From: Prevotellaceae bacterium
Lineage (GTDB): Bacteria > Bacteroidota > Bacteroidia > Bacteroidales > UBA932
Length of the DNA: 64,000 nucleotides
Assembly: GCA_031289415.1 (NCBI GenBank)
Contig: JAITPN010000014.1
Location: 26,776-90,775 of the forward strand
Reading direction: 5' to 3'
Part shown: positions 51,325 through 58,855 of the stretch, piece by piece
How positions within the stretch are numbered: the first letter of the stretch is position 1
How the letters are laid out: each line of letters begins with the position of its first letter
Translations under genes and position numbers: made by a program
The notes under the pieces: model-generated
Seen by the model: the letters and a program-made list of their open reading frames with translations, nothing else
The model's database searches: none
What the model was told of the DNA's origin: nothing

Positions 51325-53445
51325 ATGAATAGGAAAATGTTTTTTATAAGTCTTTTTGTGGCTTGTACCTTTTCGTTGCATGCCCAAAAGCAGGAAGTAG
51401 ATTACCGTTATGCCCCACAATGGTGGCAGTCAAGCATTTGTTTTCCCGACGACAGTTGCAAAACGCTGGTCGGTCCTCTCGGACAAATGCTGTATGAATA
51501 TGGCGGTAATGAGTTTTACAATTACGTCGGTGCGTTCCGTACCATCGTTCAGTTTCTGGCGGATGAAAACATAAAAATAAACAGTCAGCGGTTGTATTCT
51601 GCGCGAATTCCTATCGTTGTCACCGAAGCGACTTATCGGGGAATGACCGTTACGCAGGAGATTTTTGCTTCCGGAACAGCTTTTACGCCCAAAAACCGTC
51701 AAGCTACTCGCGAGGACATCATTCTGACCACCATAGTGAACAACACCTATCAACCACAGACACTCAATCCGATGCTCATCATCGATTCGGAACACAAGGT
51801 GAACGTAACCGGTCGCACAGCTGTCATCAACAACAAGATGCAAGTGATAAGCGGCGGAAATATTGCCAAAGTGCGTCAAAATTTAGGACAGTTCAAAACG
51901 CTGGTTGAGTTGGAATCTGTTACTGTCGCGGCGGGCGAAACGCAGCAAATCGCAGTGTTGTGCGACAATGGATTGCCTTCAACCTTTGCCGACCGTTTCA
52001 AAACGACGCCGTCAGTTGCCGAAATCGTTCAATTGAAATCCTTGATGATTGATTATTGGGAAAACAAAACGGATATACCATACAATCAGGTTACCGTTCC
52101 CGACAAGGAAATCCAGAACTTGGCGGACGCCTCAATACGTGGCATCTGGCAGGCGCGGGAAATCAAAAAAGGACAAATCACTTTTCAGGTTGGTCCTACT
52201 TGCTATCGCGGACTGTGGATTGTAGATGGCGCAATCATCCTCGAAACCGCCGCCATGTTCGACCGAGGCAAAGACGCCCGCGAAGGCGTGGAATACACCC
52301 TTTCGTTTCAACAAGACAACGGAAGATTCGCTGTGTTGGCGCAAGATTTTTGGAAAGAACACGGCATCGTATTGTGGACTTGCGTTCGCCATGCTTTGCT
52401 TACACAAGACAAGGAATGGCTACGCTCCGTCTGGTCTAAACTCCGCAAAACCATGGCATATATCAAAGAACTGCGTGACATGACCCTGCAAAACGACATC
52501 GCATTGGACGACGGACTGATACCGCCGGGTTTCATTGACGGAGGACTGGCGGGGGGCAAAGACGTGCCCGAATACACCAACATCTTCTTTAATTTGGCGG
52601 GAATGAAAGCCATGATTCAAGCGGCTAACTGGTTGGGTGAAAAGAATGACGCCAAGGAATGGGAGGCTGAATACGCCGACTTTTACGCCACTTTCCAAAA
52701 AGCCGCTCATCGCGACTTGGCTACTGACGACTTTGGTAACAAATACCTGTCCATTCCGATGGATCCCAAACAACGTTCTCTTCCGCAACGTGCGCAATGG
52801 GCGTTCTGTCAGGGCGTCTACCCGGGTCAAATATTTGAACAGAACGACCCGATTGCAATCGGGACATTGAATATGTTGCACACCACATTGCAGGAAGGCA
52901 TGGTGATGGGCACCGGCTGGGATATTGACGGCATCTGGAACTATTTTGCCGGTTTCTACGGTCACGCCTGTTTGTGGATGGGTGAAAGCAACCGCGCAGG
53001 CAATTCGTTGTATGCCTTTGCCAACCATGCCTCGCCGCTGTATGCTTGGCGCGAAGAACAATCGCCCCGCGACCTGACGCCCAGCAAATACGTAGGCGAT
53101 ATGCCGCATAACTGGGCAAGCGCACTGTTTGCCGAACTTACCGTTCATTTATTGGCTTTGGACAGAGGTAATGAACTGCATTTGCTGGAAGGTCTGCCTA
53201 AAGAATGGGTAGGCGCAGGCATGACTACCGCACTGAATGACATCGCCACGCCATTCGGCAAAATCTCGTTTACGCTGACGGTGGATGCTTCGGGCAAAAC
53301 CGCCGACTTAACCGTCGAAAAACTGACCGACCCGTCCTGCAAAGGACTGATTGTTCATCTCGGCGACTGGGGCGAGAGCAATGGAAGCAATATCGTCAAA
53401 TTCGACCCGAAAAAGAATAATAAACTGACTGTAAGAATCAAATAG
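51325..53445 (+). CDS. Secreted six-hairpin glycoside hydrolase-like protein
   Basis: 706 residues. Signal peptide ending SLHAQ. An N-terminal beta domain (~25-240) precedes an alpha/alpha-toroid region (~260-620) with LWIVDGAIILETAAMFDRG, EHGIVLWTCVRHALLTQDKEW, YTNIFFNLAGMKAMI and GTGWDIDGIWNYFAGFYGHACLWMG. The C-terminal beta domain (~640-706) resembles GH78/GH95 tails. The exact GH family is uncertain. A strong terminator follows; no SusCD genes are near. Confidence 0.75.
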   Translation: MNRKMFFISLFVACTFSLHAQKQEVDYRYAPQWWQSSICFPDDSCKTLVGPLGQMLYEYGGNEFYNYVGAFRTIVQFLADENIKINSQRLYSARIPIVVTEATYRGMTVTQEIFASGTAFTPKNRQATREDIILTTIVNNTYQPQTLNPMLIIDSEHKVNVTGRTAVINNKMQVISGGNIAKVRQNLGQFKTLVELESVTVAAGETQQIAVLCDNGLPSTFADRFKTTPSVAEIVQLKSLMIDYWENKTDIPYNQVTVPDKEIQNLADASIRGIWQAREIKKGQITFQVGPTCYRGLWIVDGAIILETAAMFDRGKDAREGVEYTLSFQQDNGRFAVLAQDFWKEHGIVLWTCVRHALLTQDKEWLRSVWSKLRKTMAYIKELRDMTLQNDIALDDGLIPPGFIDGGLAGGKDVPEYTNIFFNLAGMKAMIQAANWLGEKNDAKEWEAEYADFYATFQKAAHRDLATDDFGNKYLSIPMDPKQRSLPQRAQWAFCQGVYPGQIFEQNDPIAIGTLNMLHTTLQEGMVMGTGWDIDGIWNYFAGFYGHACLWMGESNRAGNSLYAFANHASPLYAWREEQSPRDLTPSKYVGDMPHNWASALFAELTVHLLALDRGNELHLLEGLPKEWVGAGMTTALNDIATPFGKISFTLTVDASGKTADLTVEKLTDPSCKGLIVHLGDWGESNGSNIVKFDPKKNNKLTVRIK

Positions 53446-53465
53446 GTAGTTTCCGAAAAACATAA

Positions 53466-53493
53466 AAATCGTGGATGTTGACGTCCACGATTT
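53466..53493. terminator. Bidirectional terminator between the glycosidase and tRNA-His
   Basis: Perfect 10-bp stem AAATCGTGGA/TCCACGATTT with an 8-nt loop; followed by TTTCTTTT on plus and TTTTTAT on minus. Confidence 0.85.
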
Positions 53494-53520
53494 CTTTTGA
53501 TATTATGCTTCTAATGTAGG

Positions 53521-53595
53521 GGCGAAAGATGGGGCTCGAACCCACGACTTCTTGAACCACAATCAAGCGCTCTAACCGACTGAGCTACATTCGCC
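53521..53595 (-). tRNA. tRNA-His (GTG)
   Basis: 75 nt including the His-specific extra G at the 5' end, pairing with C73. Anticodon loop TTGTGGT gives GTG; T-loop GTTCGAGCC. The acceptor stem GCGAATG/CTTTCGC has a T-T mismatch at pair 6-67. CCA is not encoded. Confidence 0.93.
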
Positions 53596-53623
53596 ATAAA
53601 AATATATTCCCCAAATGGGGCTG

Positions 53624-53631
53624 CAAAGGTA
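53624..53631 (-). promoter_or_regulatory. -7 box (TACCTTTG) for tRNA-His
   Basis: Minus-strand TACCTTTG, 28 bp before the tRNA. Confidence 0.6.
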
Positions 53632-53674
53632 CGAAAAAAAAATTGAAAACATAAAAATTCTCATTCGTTTTGTA

Positions 53675-53682
53675 TATATTTG
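53675..53682 (+). promoter_or_regulatory. -7 box (TATATTTG) for the HlyD/MacB unit
   Basis: TATATTTG, 22 bp before the ATG at 53705. Confidence 0.55.
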
Positions 53683-53704
53683 CACTTATATTATTTTACT
53701 TCTC

Positions 53705-55021
53705 ATGACTAAAAAATTGATACGGATTATTATCGTAACGGCGATAGCGGCGGCGGCGCTGATTGGATGGCTTATGTCGTCGGCGGGAAGCGGTAAAGTG
53801 GAACAGACGGTACGCGTGCAGCGCGGCACTTTTGAAATCATAGTAGCCACCACAGGCGAACTGCAAGCCCAAAGCATGGAGCGCATCAACGGACCTGAAG
53901 CCATGCGTGCGCGAAACGTGAGGCTGGACGAGGTGAAAATACTTGACATGGTGCCGGAAGGTACGGTGGTAGAAGCCGGCGACTACGTGGCAACCTTAGA
54001 CCCTTCGGCTGGGCACACCCGGTTGAAAGACATTCAGGACGAAATAGAAAAAATTGAAGCACAATATGAAAGTACGCTGCTCGACACCTCGCTGAAGCTG
54101 CGCGACATCAGGAATAACATCATGAACTTATCGTTCGATTTGGAAGAAAAACAAATTGCCGTAGAACAGTCGATATACGAACCGCCCGCTACGCAGCGGC
54201 AAACGCAAAACAACTTAGACCGCGCACAGCGCGCCTACGAACAGGAACTACGCAACTACACCCTGAATCTGGACAAGATGAACGCACAAGTGAAAGAAGT
54301 ACAAATCAGCCTTTCGCGGAAACAAAGCGAACTGCAAGAAATGCAAAACGTACTCAACCAATTTGTCATCTATGCGCCGAAACCCGGCATGGTGATTTAC
54401 TACCGCACGTGGGACGGCTCGAAACGGAAAGCCGGTTCGCAGATTAACCCGTGGGACATCACCGTAGCCACGCTGCCCGACCTCTCAAAAATGCAATCGA
54501 AAACGTATGTAAACGAAATTGACATCAGCAAAGTGAAGGTAGGGCAAAAAGTACGCCTCAGCGTAGATGCTTTTTCCGACAAAAGCTATACGGGCGAAGT
54601 GATTGAAGTGGCAAACATCGGCGAACAGTTGAAAAACGCCGACGCCAAAGTATTTGAAGTCATCGTGCGCGTCAACGAAAGCGACCCCATTCTGCGCCCT
54701 GCGATGACGACCTCCAACCAGATTGTCATCGCCGCATTTGCCGACACGCTCTTCGTACCGCTCGAAGCGCTGTTCGGCAACGACACGCTGATGTACGTAC
54801 ACCGCACGAACAACACCCGCCAGATTGTAGTGCCGAGCGACATGAACGAAAACTACCGCATTATTGACGCAGGGCTTGCAGCGGGCGATGAAATCTACTT
54901 ATCGAAACCCGAAAACGGCGACCGCTTTAAGCTCACCGGCGCCGAATATATCCCTGTACTGAAAGCGCGCGCACTACAGAAGCAGCAGGAAGAAGAAAAC
55001 CGCAAGCACCAACCCCAATAA
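53705..55021 (+). CDS. HlyD-family membrane fusion protein
   Basis: 438 residues from MTKKLIRIIIVTAIAAAALIGW, a membrane anchor; the frame to 53615 runs through the promoter and is not used. Barrel-sandwich part (GTFEIIVATTGELQAQS; VEAGDYVATLDPS), a coiled-coil hairpin ~110-230, and beta-barrel domain (VKVGQKVRLSVDAFSDKSYTGEVIEVAN). Periplasmic adaptor for the MacB-type permease 15 bp downstream and the TolC protein beyond. Confidence 0.9.
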   Translation: MTKKLIRIIIVTAIAAAALIGWLMSSAGSGKVEQTVRVQRGTFEIIVATTGELQAQSMERINGPEAMRARNVRLDEVKILDMVPEGTVVEAGDYVATLDPSAGHTRLKDIQDEIEKIEAQYESTLLDTSLKLRDIRNNIMNLSFDLEEKQIAVEQSIYEPPATQRQTQNNLDRAQRAYEQELRNYTLNLDKMNAQVKEVQISLSRKQSELQEMQNVLNQFVIYAPKPGMVIYYRTWDGSKRKAGSQINPWDITVATLPDLSKMQSKTYVNEIDISKVKVGQKVRLSVDAFSDKSYTGEVIEVANIGEQLKNADAKVFEVIVRVNESDPILRPAMTTSNQIVIAAFADTLFVPLEALFGNDTLMYVHRTNNTRQIVVPSDMNENYRIIDAGLAAGDEIYLSKPENGDRFKLTGAEYIPVLKARALQKQQEEENRKHQPQ

Positions 55022-55036
55022 TACCGGACGGCACGT

Positions 55037-56359
55037 ATGTTCAAACGCATCATCAATACTTACATGCACGACGTGCACATTGCCGTAGAATCCATTTTAG
55101 GCAACAAACTGAAATCGGCGCTTACGGCGCTGGGCATCATCTTCGGCGTAGCCGCCGTGATTAGCATGCTTGCCATCGGCAACGGCGCGCGGCAAGAAAT
55201 CCTCGACCAGATAAAAATGGTAGGCGTCAACAACATCGTCATCGTCCCCGCGTCCACCGAACCGGACGACGGCGACGGCAGCGACGGACAAGAAGCGGCA
55301 ACTAAAAAATACTCGCCGGGGCTTACGCTCTCCGACGCCGAAGCCGTCAAAAACATACTGCCCGGCGTAACGCACATCAGCCCCGAAGTGTCGATGAACT
55401 CCTTCATCACCCAATCGGGCATCCGCTACCCCGCCAAGCTGCTCGGCGTATCCGCCGATTTTTTCGACCTCTACAACCTCGCGTTGGAAACCGGCAGCTA
55501 TTTTTCCGAACACCAAAGCGCCGACGGCTTGCCGGTATGCGTCATCGGATACAACATTAAACTAAAATTCTTCAACAACACCAACCCCATAGGGAAATAC
55601 GTAAAATTCGGCAACAACTGGCTCAAAGTGGCAGGCGTATTGGAAAAAAGCCGGATAACCACCTCGTCGACATTCAACAATGCGGGCATCAACGTGTACA
55701 ACGACAATATATTTATCCCCGTCAAAACATTCCTCATGCGCTACCAAAACAGGGCATTGACGCAAACACTGTCAGGCTCTCAGGACGACGAAACTGCCGA
55801 CAAAAACTACCACCAGCTCGACCGGATAATCGTACAAATGAACGAAACCGACGCGCTCGACGCCGCCACCGAAGTGCTCGGACGCATGATGCTCCGCCGC
55901 CACCAAGGCGTGAAAGACTATGAAATCACCGTCCCCGAACTCCTCCTCAAACAGCAGCAACGCACGAAAGACGTGTTCAACATCGTGCTGATAGCCATCG
56001 CCGGCATCTCGCTCTTGGTAGGCGGCATCGGCATCATGAACATCATGTTTGCCTCGGTCATGGAACGCATTAAAGAAATCGGCACGCGGCTGGCTATCGG
56101 CGCAAAGAAACGCGACATCGTCGCCCAATTCCTTGCCGAAGCCGTACTCATCAGCGTTACGGGCGGCGTTGCCGGCGTACTGCTCGGCGTAGCCCTCTCG
56201 CTGACGATAGAATACACGTTCGGCATCACGACCATCATCTCGTTCGCCTCCGTCGTCATCGCGTTCGGCGTATCGGCAGCCGTAGGCGTCCTCTTCGGAT
56301 ACTCGCCCGCCAAGCGCGCCGCCGAACGCGACCCCATCGAATCCCTCCGCTACGAATAA
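55037..56359 (+). CDS. MacB-type ABC transporter permease
   Basis: 440 residues. Membrane span ~30-50 (LTALGIIFGVAAVISMLAIGNGA), a periplasmic MacB_PCD domain (~55-300), and the FtsX core with three spans and GTRLAIGAKKRDIVAQFLAEA. MacB of proteobacteria fuses this to an ATPase; here the ATPase is a separate gene not found in the window. Probably exports a peptide, lipid or drug together with the HlyD and TolC proteins. Confidence 0.9.
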   Translation: MFKRIINTYMHDVHIAVESILGNKLKSALTALGIIFGVAAVISMLAIGNGARQEILDQIKMVGVNNIVIVPASTEPDDGDGSDGQEAATKKYSPGLTLSDAEAVKNILPGVTHISPEVSMNSFITQSGIRYPAKLLGVSADFFDLYNLALETGSYFSEHQSADGLPVCVIGYNIKLKFFNNTNPIGKYVKFGNNWLKVAGVLEKSRITTSSTFNNAGINVYNDNIFIPVKTFLMRYQNRALTQTLSGSQDDETADKNYHQLDRIIVQMNETDALDAATEVLGRMMLRRHQGVKDYEITVPELLLKQQQRTKDVFNIVLIAIAGISLLVGGIGIMNIMFASVMERIKEIGTRLAIGAKKRDIVAQFLAEAVLISVTGGVAGVLLGVALSLTIEYTFGITTIISFASVVIAFGVSAAVGVLFGYSPAKRAAERDPIESLRYE

Positions 56360-56389
56360 ACCCGCCCCGCCGGGTATAATACCTTTAAA

Positions 56390-56559
56390 TCTCCGGAACT
56401 TTCCGATACGTATCTGGAACTTTAAAATACGTATGGGAAGTTTTAAAATACGTATGGGAAACTTTCAAATACGTATTTGAAACTTTAAAATACGTATGGG
56501 AAACTTTCAAATACGTATGGGAAGTTTTCAAATACGTATTTGCGAATACAATTTCAAAT
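56390..56559 (-). repeat. 21-bp-period ATACGTAT array, copy 2 (inverted)
   Basis: Seven perfect ATACGTAT cores at exact 21-bp steps (56406, 56427, 56448, 56469, 56490, 56511, 56532). Read on the minus strand it begins and ends with the same sequences as copy 1 and has the same 170-bp length. Linkers differ (TTTGAAAGTTTCCC-like). It separates the permease gene from tolC. On the minus strand one frame is open (heptapeptides such as SHTYFKV) and ends PEI-stop. Confidence 0.95.
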
Positions 56560-56640
56560 AGAAGCTCCTTTGGAACGATACAAAAGGATTTTTTATAGAT
56601 AAAAATATACCTTATTATATATAGGTATAACAATTTTCCC
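56560..56640. other. Spacer between array 2 and the tolC promoter
   Basis: 81 bp, AT-rich. It holds TATACCTTATTATATATA at 56606-56623, an 18-bp word also present inverted at 26538-26555 inside heptad locus D. Together with 56360-56389 and array 2 it makes up the permease/tolC gap; no gene is visible. Confidence 0.55.
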
Positions 56641-56648
56641 TATCTTTG
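56641..56648 (+). promoter_or_regulatory. -7 box (TATCTTTG) for the TolC-family gene
   Basis: TATCTTTG, 12-21 bp before the two possible ATGs. Confidence 0.6.
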
Positions 56649-56660
56649 TAAAAAATAAAG

Positions 56661-58187
56661 ATGAGTAGGATGAAAAAATATCTCTTTATACTAACGGCGC
56701 TCCTGCTGTGCGCGGGGCTTCCTGCCGTCGGAACGTCGCAGGACGCGAAGTTCGAATACCGCCTTACGCTCGACGACGTGCTGGCGCTGGCGCAAGACCA
56801 GTCGCTCGACGCCGTCCGCACGCGGAATACGTTCTTGGCGAGCTACTGGCAATACCGCGCCTACAAAGCCAACTACCTGCCCAGCCTCTCGCTGACGGCT
56901 ACGCTGCCCGATTTCACGAAACAAATCCGCGGCATTCAGGACATCGACTCGGTGCAGGGCGCGGTTGTCCGCTACCTCCCCGACTTTTCGAGCCGCTTGG
57001 CGGGCGGGCTTTCGCTGCGGCAAAATTTGCCGACGGGCGGCAACGTATCGCTCTCGTCGGAACTGGTGCGCTACGACCGGTTTCAGGGCAACTTCGCCAA
57101 CCCTGTTTCGGGCGAATTTTATGCCTCGCCCATCTATATCAACTTCGCCCAATCGTTCTTCGGCGTCAACGGTTTTAAATGGGATAAGAAAATCGAACCG
57201 CTGCGCTTTGAAGAAGCCAAACGCCTTTACCTGCAACAGATGGAGCGCGTTTCGCTCAACGCCATACAGTTCTTTTTTGACTATGCCGGCGCGATACAAA
57301 ACCTTGCCATAGCCGAATTTAACTATGCCAACAACGATACGCTGTATAAAATTGCCAAAGGACGCTTCAACATCGGCACGATTGGCGAAAACGACCTGTT
57401 GCAGTCGGAACTCAACTACATGGACGCCAGCTCGGCGCTCAACGAGGCGCAAATAGGAAAAGAAGCGGCGCAAAACCGCCTGCGCTCGTTTCTCGGATTC
57501 AACGAACTGACCTCCGTCGAAATCATCATACCGGCAGGCGTGCCGCACGTAGCGCTCAACGTAGGCAAGGTGCTGGCTTTAGCTAAAAAGCAAAACCCCG
57601 ACCTGCTCGCCTACCAACGCCAGCTCCTCGAATCGGACAAGCAGATTGCCGAAGCCCGCTCTGCCGCCGGCTTCCAAGCCGACCTGAACGTAACGTTCGG
57701 GCTTAACCAAACGTCGTCCGCAAGTTTACAGGACGCCTACAATGACCCGAACGACATGGAAACCGTAAACATCCGCCTCTCGGTTCCCCTCCTGGACTGG
57801 GGGCGCGGGCGCGGACGCATAAAAATGGCACGGTCTACCCGCGACGTGGTGAAAAACCAAATGGAACAGGCGTATGCCGACTTTGAGCAGGACGTGGAAT
57901 TGAAAGTACGGCAGTTCAACATGCAGGACGCCCAGTTTGCCATTGCCGCAAAGTCCGACACCATTGCGCAAAAGCGTTACGACGTATCGAAACGCCGCTT
58001 CCTCATTGATAAAATCACGATTACCGAGATGAACAATGCGCAAATCGACCGCGACCGCTCGCAGCAGAACTACATCAACGCCCTCCGCAATTATTGGAAT
58101 ATCTACTACACCATCCGCCAGCTGTCGCTCTACGATTATATCCTCGACAAGCCGCTGGAAACCGATTTTGATTTTCTGGTGAAATAG
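56661..58187 (+). CDS. TolC-family outer-membrane efflux protein
   Basis: 508 residues (ATG at 56661; MKKYLF at 56670 is equally possible). Signal peptide to GTSQD, then two repeats of long helices with outer-membrane strands: YRLTLDDVLALAQDQSLDAVRTRN, IGENDLLQSELNYMDASSALNEAQIG, IRLSVPLLDWGRGRGRIKMARS. Channel partner of the HlyD/MacB proteins, though array 2 and its own promoter separate it from them. Confidence 0.9.
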   Translation: MSRMKKYLFILTALLLCAGLPAVGTSQDAKFEYRLTLDDVLALAQDQSLDAVRTRNTFLASYWQYRAYKANYLPSLSLTATLPDFTKQIRGIQDIDSVQGAVVRYLPDFSSRLAGGLSLRQNLPTGGNVSLSSELVRYDRFQGNFANPVSGEFYASPIYINFAQSFFGVNGFKWDKKIEPLRFEEAKRLYLQQMERVSLNAIQFFFDYAGAIQNLAIAEFNYANNDTLYKIAKGRFNIGTIGENDLLQSELNYMDASSALNEAQIGKEAAQNRLRSFLGFNELTSVEIIIPAGVPHVALNVGKVLALAKKQNPDLLAYQRQLLESDKQIAEARSAAGFQADLNVTFGLNQTSSASLQDAYNDPNDMETVNIRLSVPLLDWGRGRGRIKMARSTRDVVKNQMEQAYADFEQDVELKVRQFNMQDAQFAIAAKSDTIAQKRYDVSKRRFLIDKITITEMNNAQIDRDRSQQNYINALRNYWNIYYTIRQLSLYDYILDKPLETDFDFLVK

Positions 58188-58211
58188 TTTGCAGGGATGC
58201 AATCATAAAAA

Positions 58212-58242
58212 AAACGCTTGCGAAATATATCCGTAAGCGTTT
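58212..58242. terminator. Bidirectional terminator between tolC and tRNA-Arg
   Basis: AAACGCTTGCG pairs with CGTAAGCGTTT (one G-T), with A/T runs on both sides, between convergent genes. Confidence 0.8.
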
Positions 58243-58256
58243 CTTTATCCATGTTG

Positions 58257-58330
58257 TGACTCCGAAGGGATTCAAACCCCCAACCTTCTGATCCGTAGTC
58301 AGATGCTCTATTCAGTTGAGCTACGGAGCC
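58257..58330 (-). tRNA. tRNA-Arg (ACG)
   Basis: 74 nt. Acceptor GGCTCCG/CGGAGTC (one G-T), anticodon loop CTACGGA giving ACG, T-loop GTTTGAATC, discriminator A. CCA is not encoded. The rplS gene ends 10 bp upstream, so the tRNA may be cut from the rplS transcript. Confidence 0.95.
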
Positions 58331-58340
58331 TGTTAGCTGT

Positions 58341-58739
58341 TTATTTTCCTGCCGTAGCTTCTTCGCTGGGCGCTTCGGCAACGACGAAGTTTCTTTTCTT
58401 CTCTTTGATACGGGCTTTCTTGCCTGTAAGGTCGCGGAGGTAGAAAATACGCGCACGGCGCACTTTACCGATTTTGTTTAATTCAATACTTTCAATAAAA
58501 GGAGATGAGAGCGGAAAAATACGTTCTACACCTACGCCGTTCGATATTTTACGAACCGTAAACGTCTGGGTAGCGCCTTCGCCTTTACGCTGGATGCACA
58601 CCCCGCGGAATTTTTGTAAGCGTTCTTTGCTTTCTTCCTTAATACGGTAAGTTACCGTAACGGTGTCGCCTGCTTTGAAGCCGGGATGTGTTTTTTGTTC
58701 GCCGGCAAATGCTTGTTCTGCAATTTTAATCAAATTCAT
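58341..58739 (-). CDS. rplS: 50S ribosomal protein L19
   Basis: 132 residues: FKAGDTVTVTYRIKEESKERLQKFRGVCIQRKGEG and SPFIESIELNKIGKVRRARIFYLRDLTGKKARIKEK define bL19. The Ala/Glu-rich C-terminal tail is longer than in most bacteria. A ~70-nt leader contains a mini-ORF with a perfect Shine-Dalgarno. Confidence 0.97.
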   Translation of the reverse strand: MNLIKIAEQAFAGEQKTHPGFKAGDTVTVTYRIKEESKERLQKFRGVCIQRKGEGATQTFTVRKISNGVGVERIFPLSSPFIESIELNKIGKVRRARIFYLRDLTGKKARIKEKKRNFVVAEAPSEEATAGK

Positions 58740-58753
58740 TTCTCTATCATTTT

Positions 58754-58776
58754 TTAGTGCAACATTACTGCCTCCT
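58754..58776 (-). promoter_or_regulatory. Shine-Dalgarno and four-codon mini-ORF in the rplS leader
   Basis: Minus-strand AGGAGG (58771-58776), 5 nt, then ATG-TTG-CAC-TAA (58754-58765). The rplS ATG lies 14 nt further and has no such site. It could be a regulatory upstream ORF or part of an L19-responsive leader. Confidence 0.45.
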
Positions 58777-58815
58777 GTGTGCGATGTAAGCGGTTGCTTT
58801 TTATATTTCGGGCTG

Positions 58816-58823
58816 CAAAGGTA
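58816..58823 (-). promoter_or_regulatory. -7 box (TACCTTTG) for rplS
   Basis: Minus-strand TACCTTTG, 76 bp before the rplS ATG. Confidence 0.65.
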
Positions 58824-58855
58824 GTCTTTTTTTTTCTATCTGCAAACTTTTTTTG

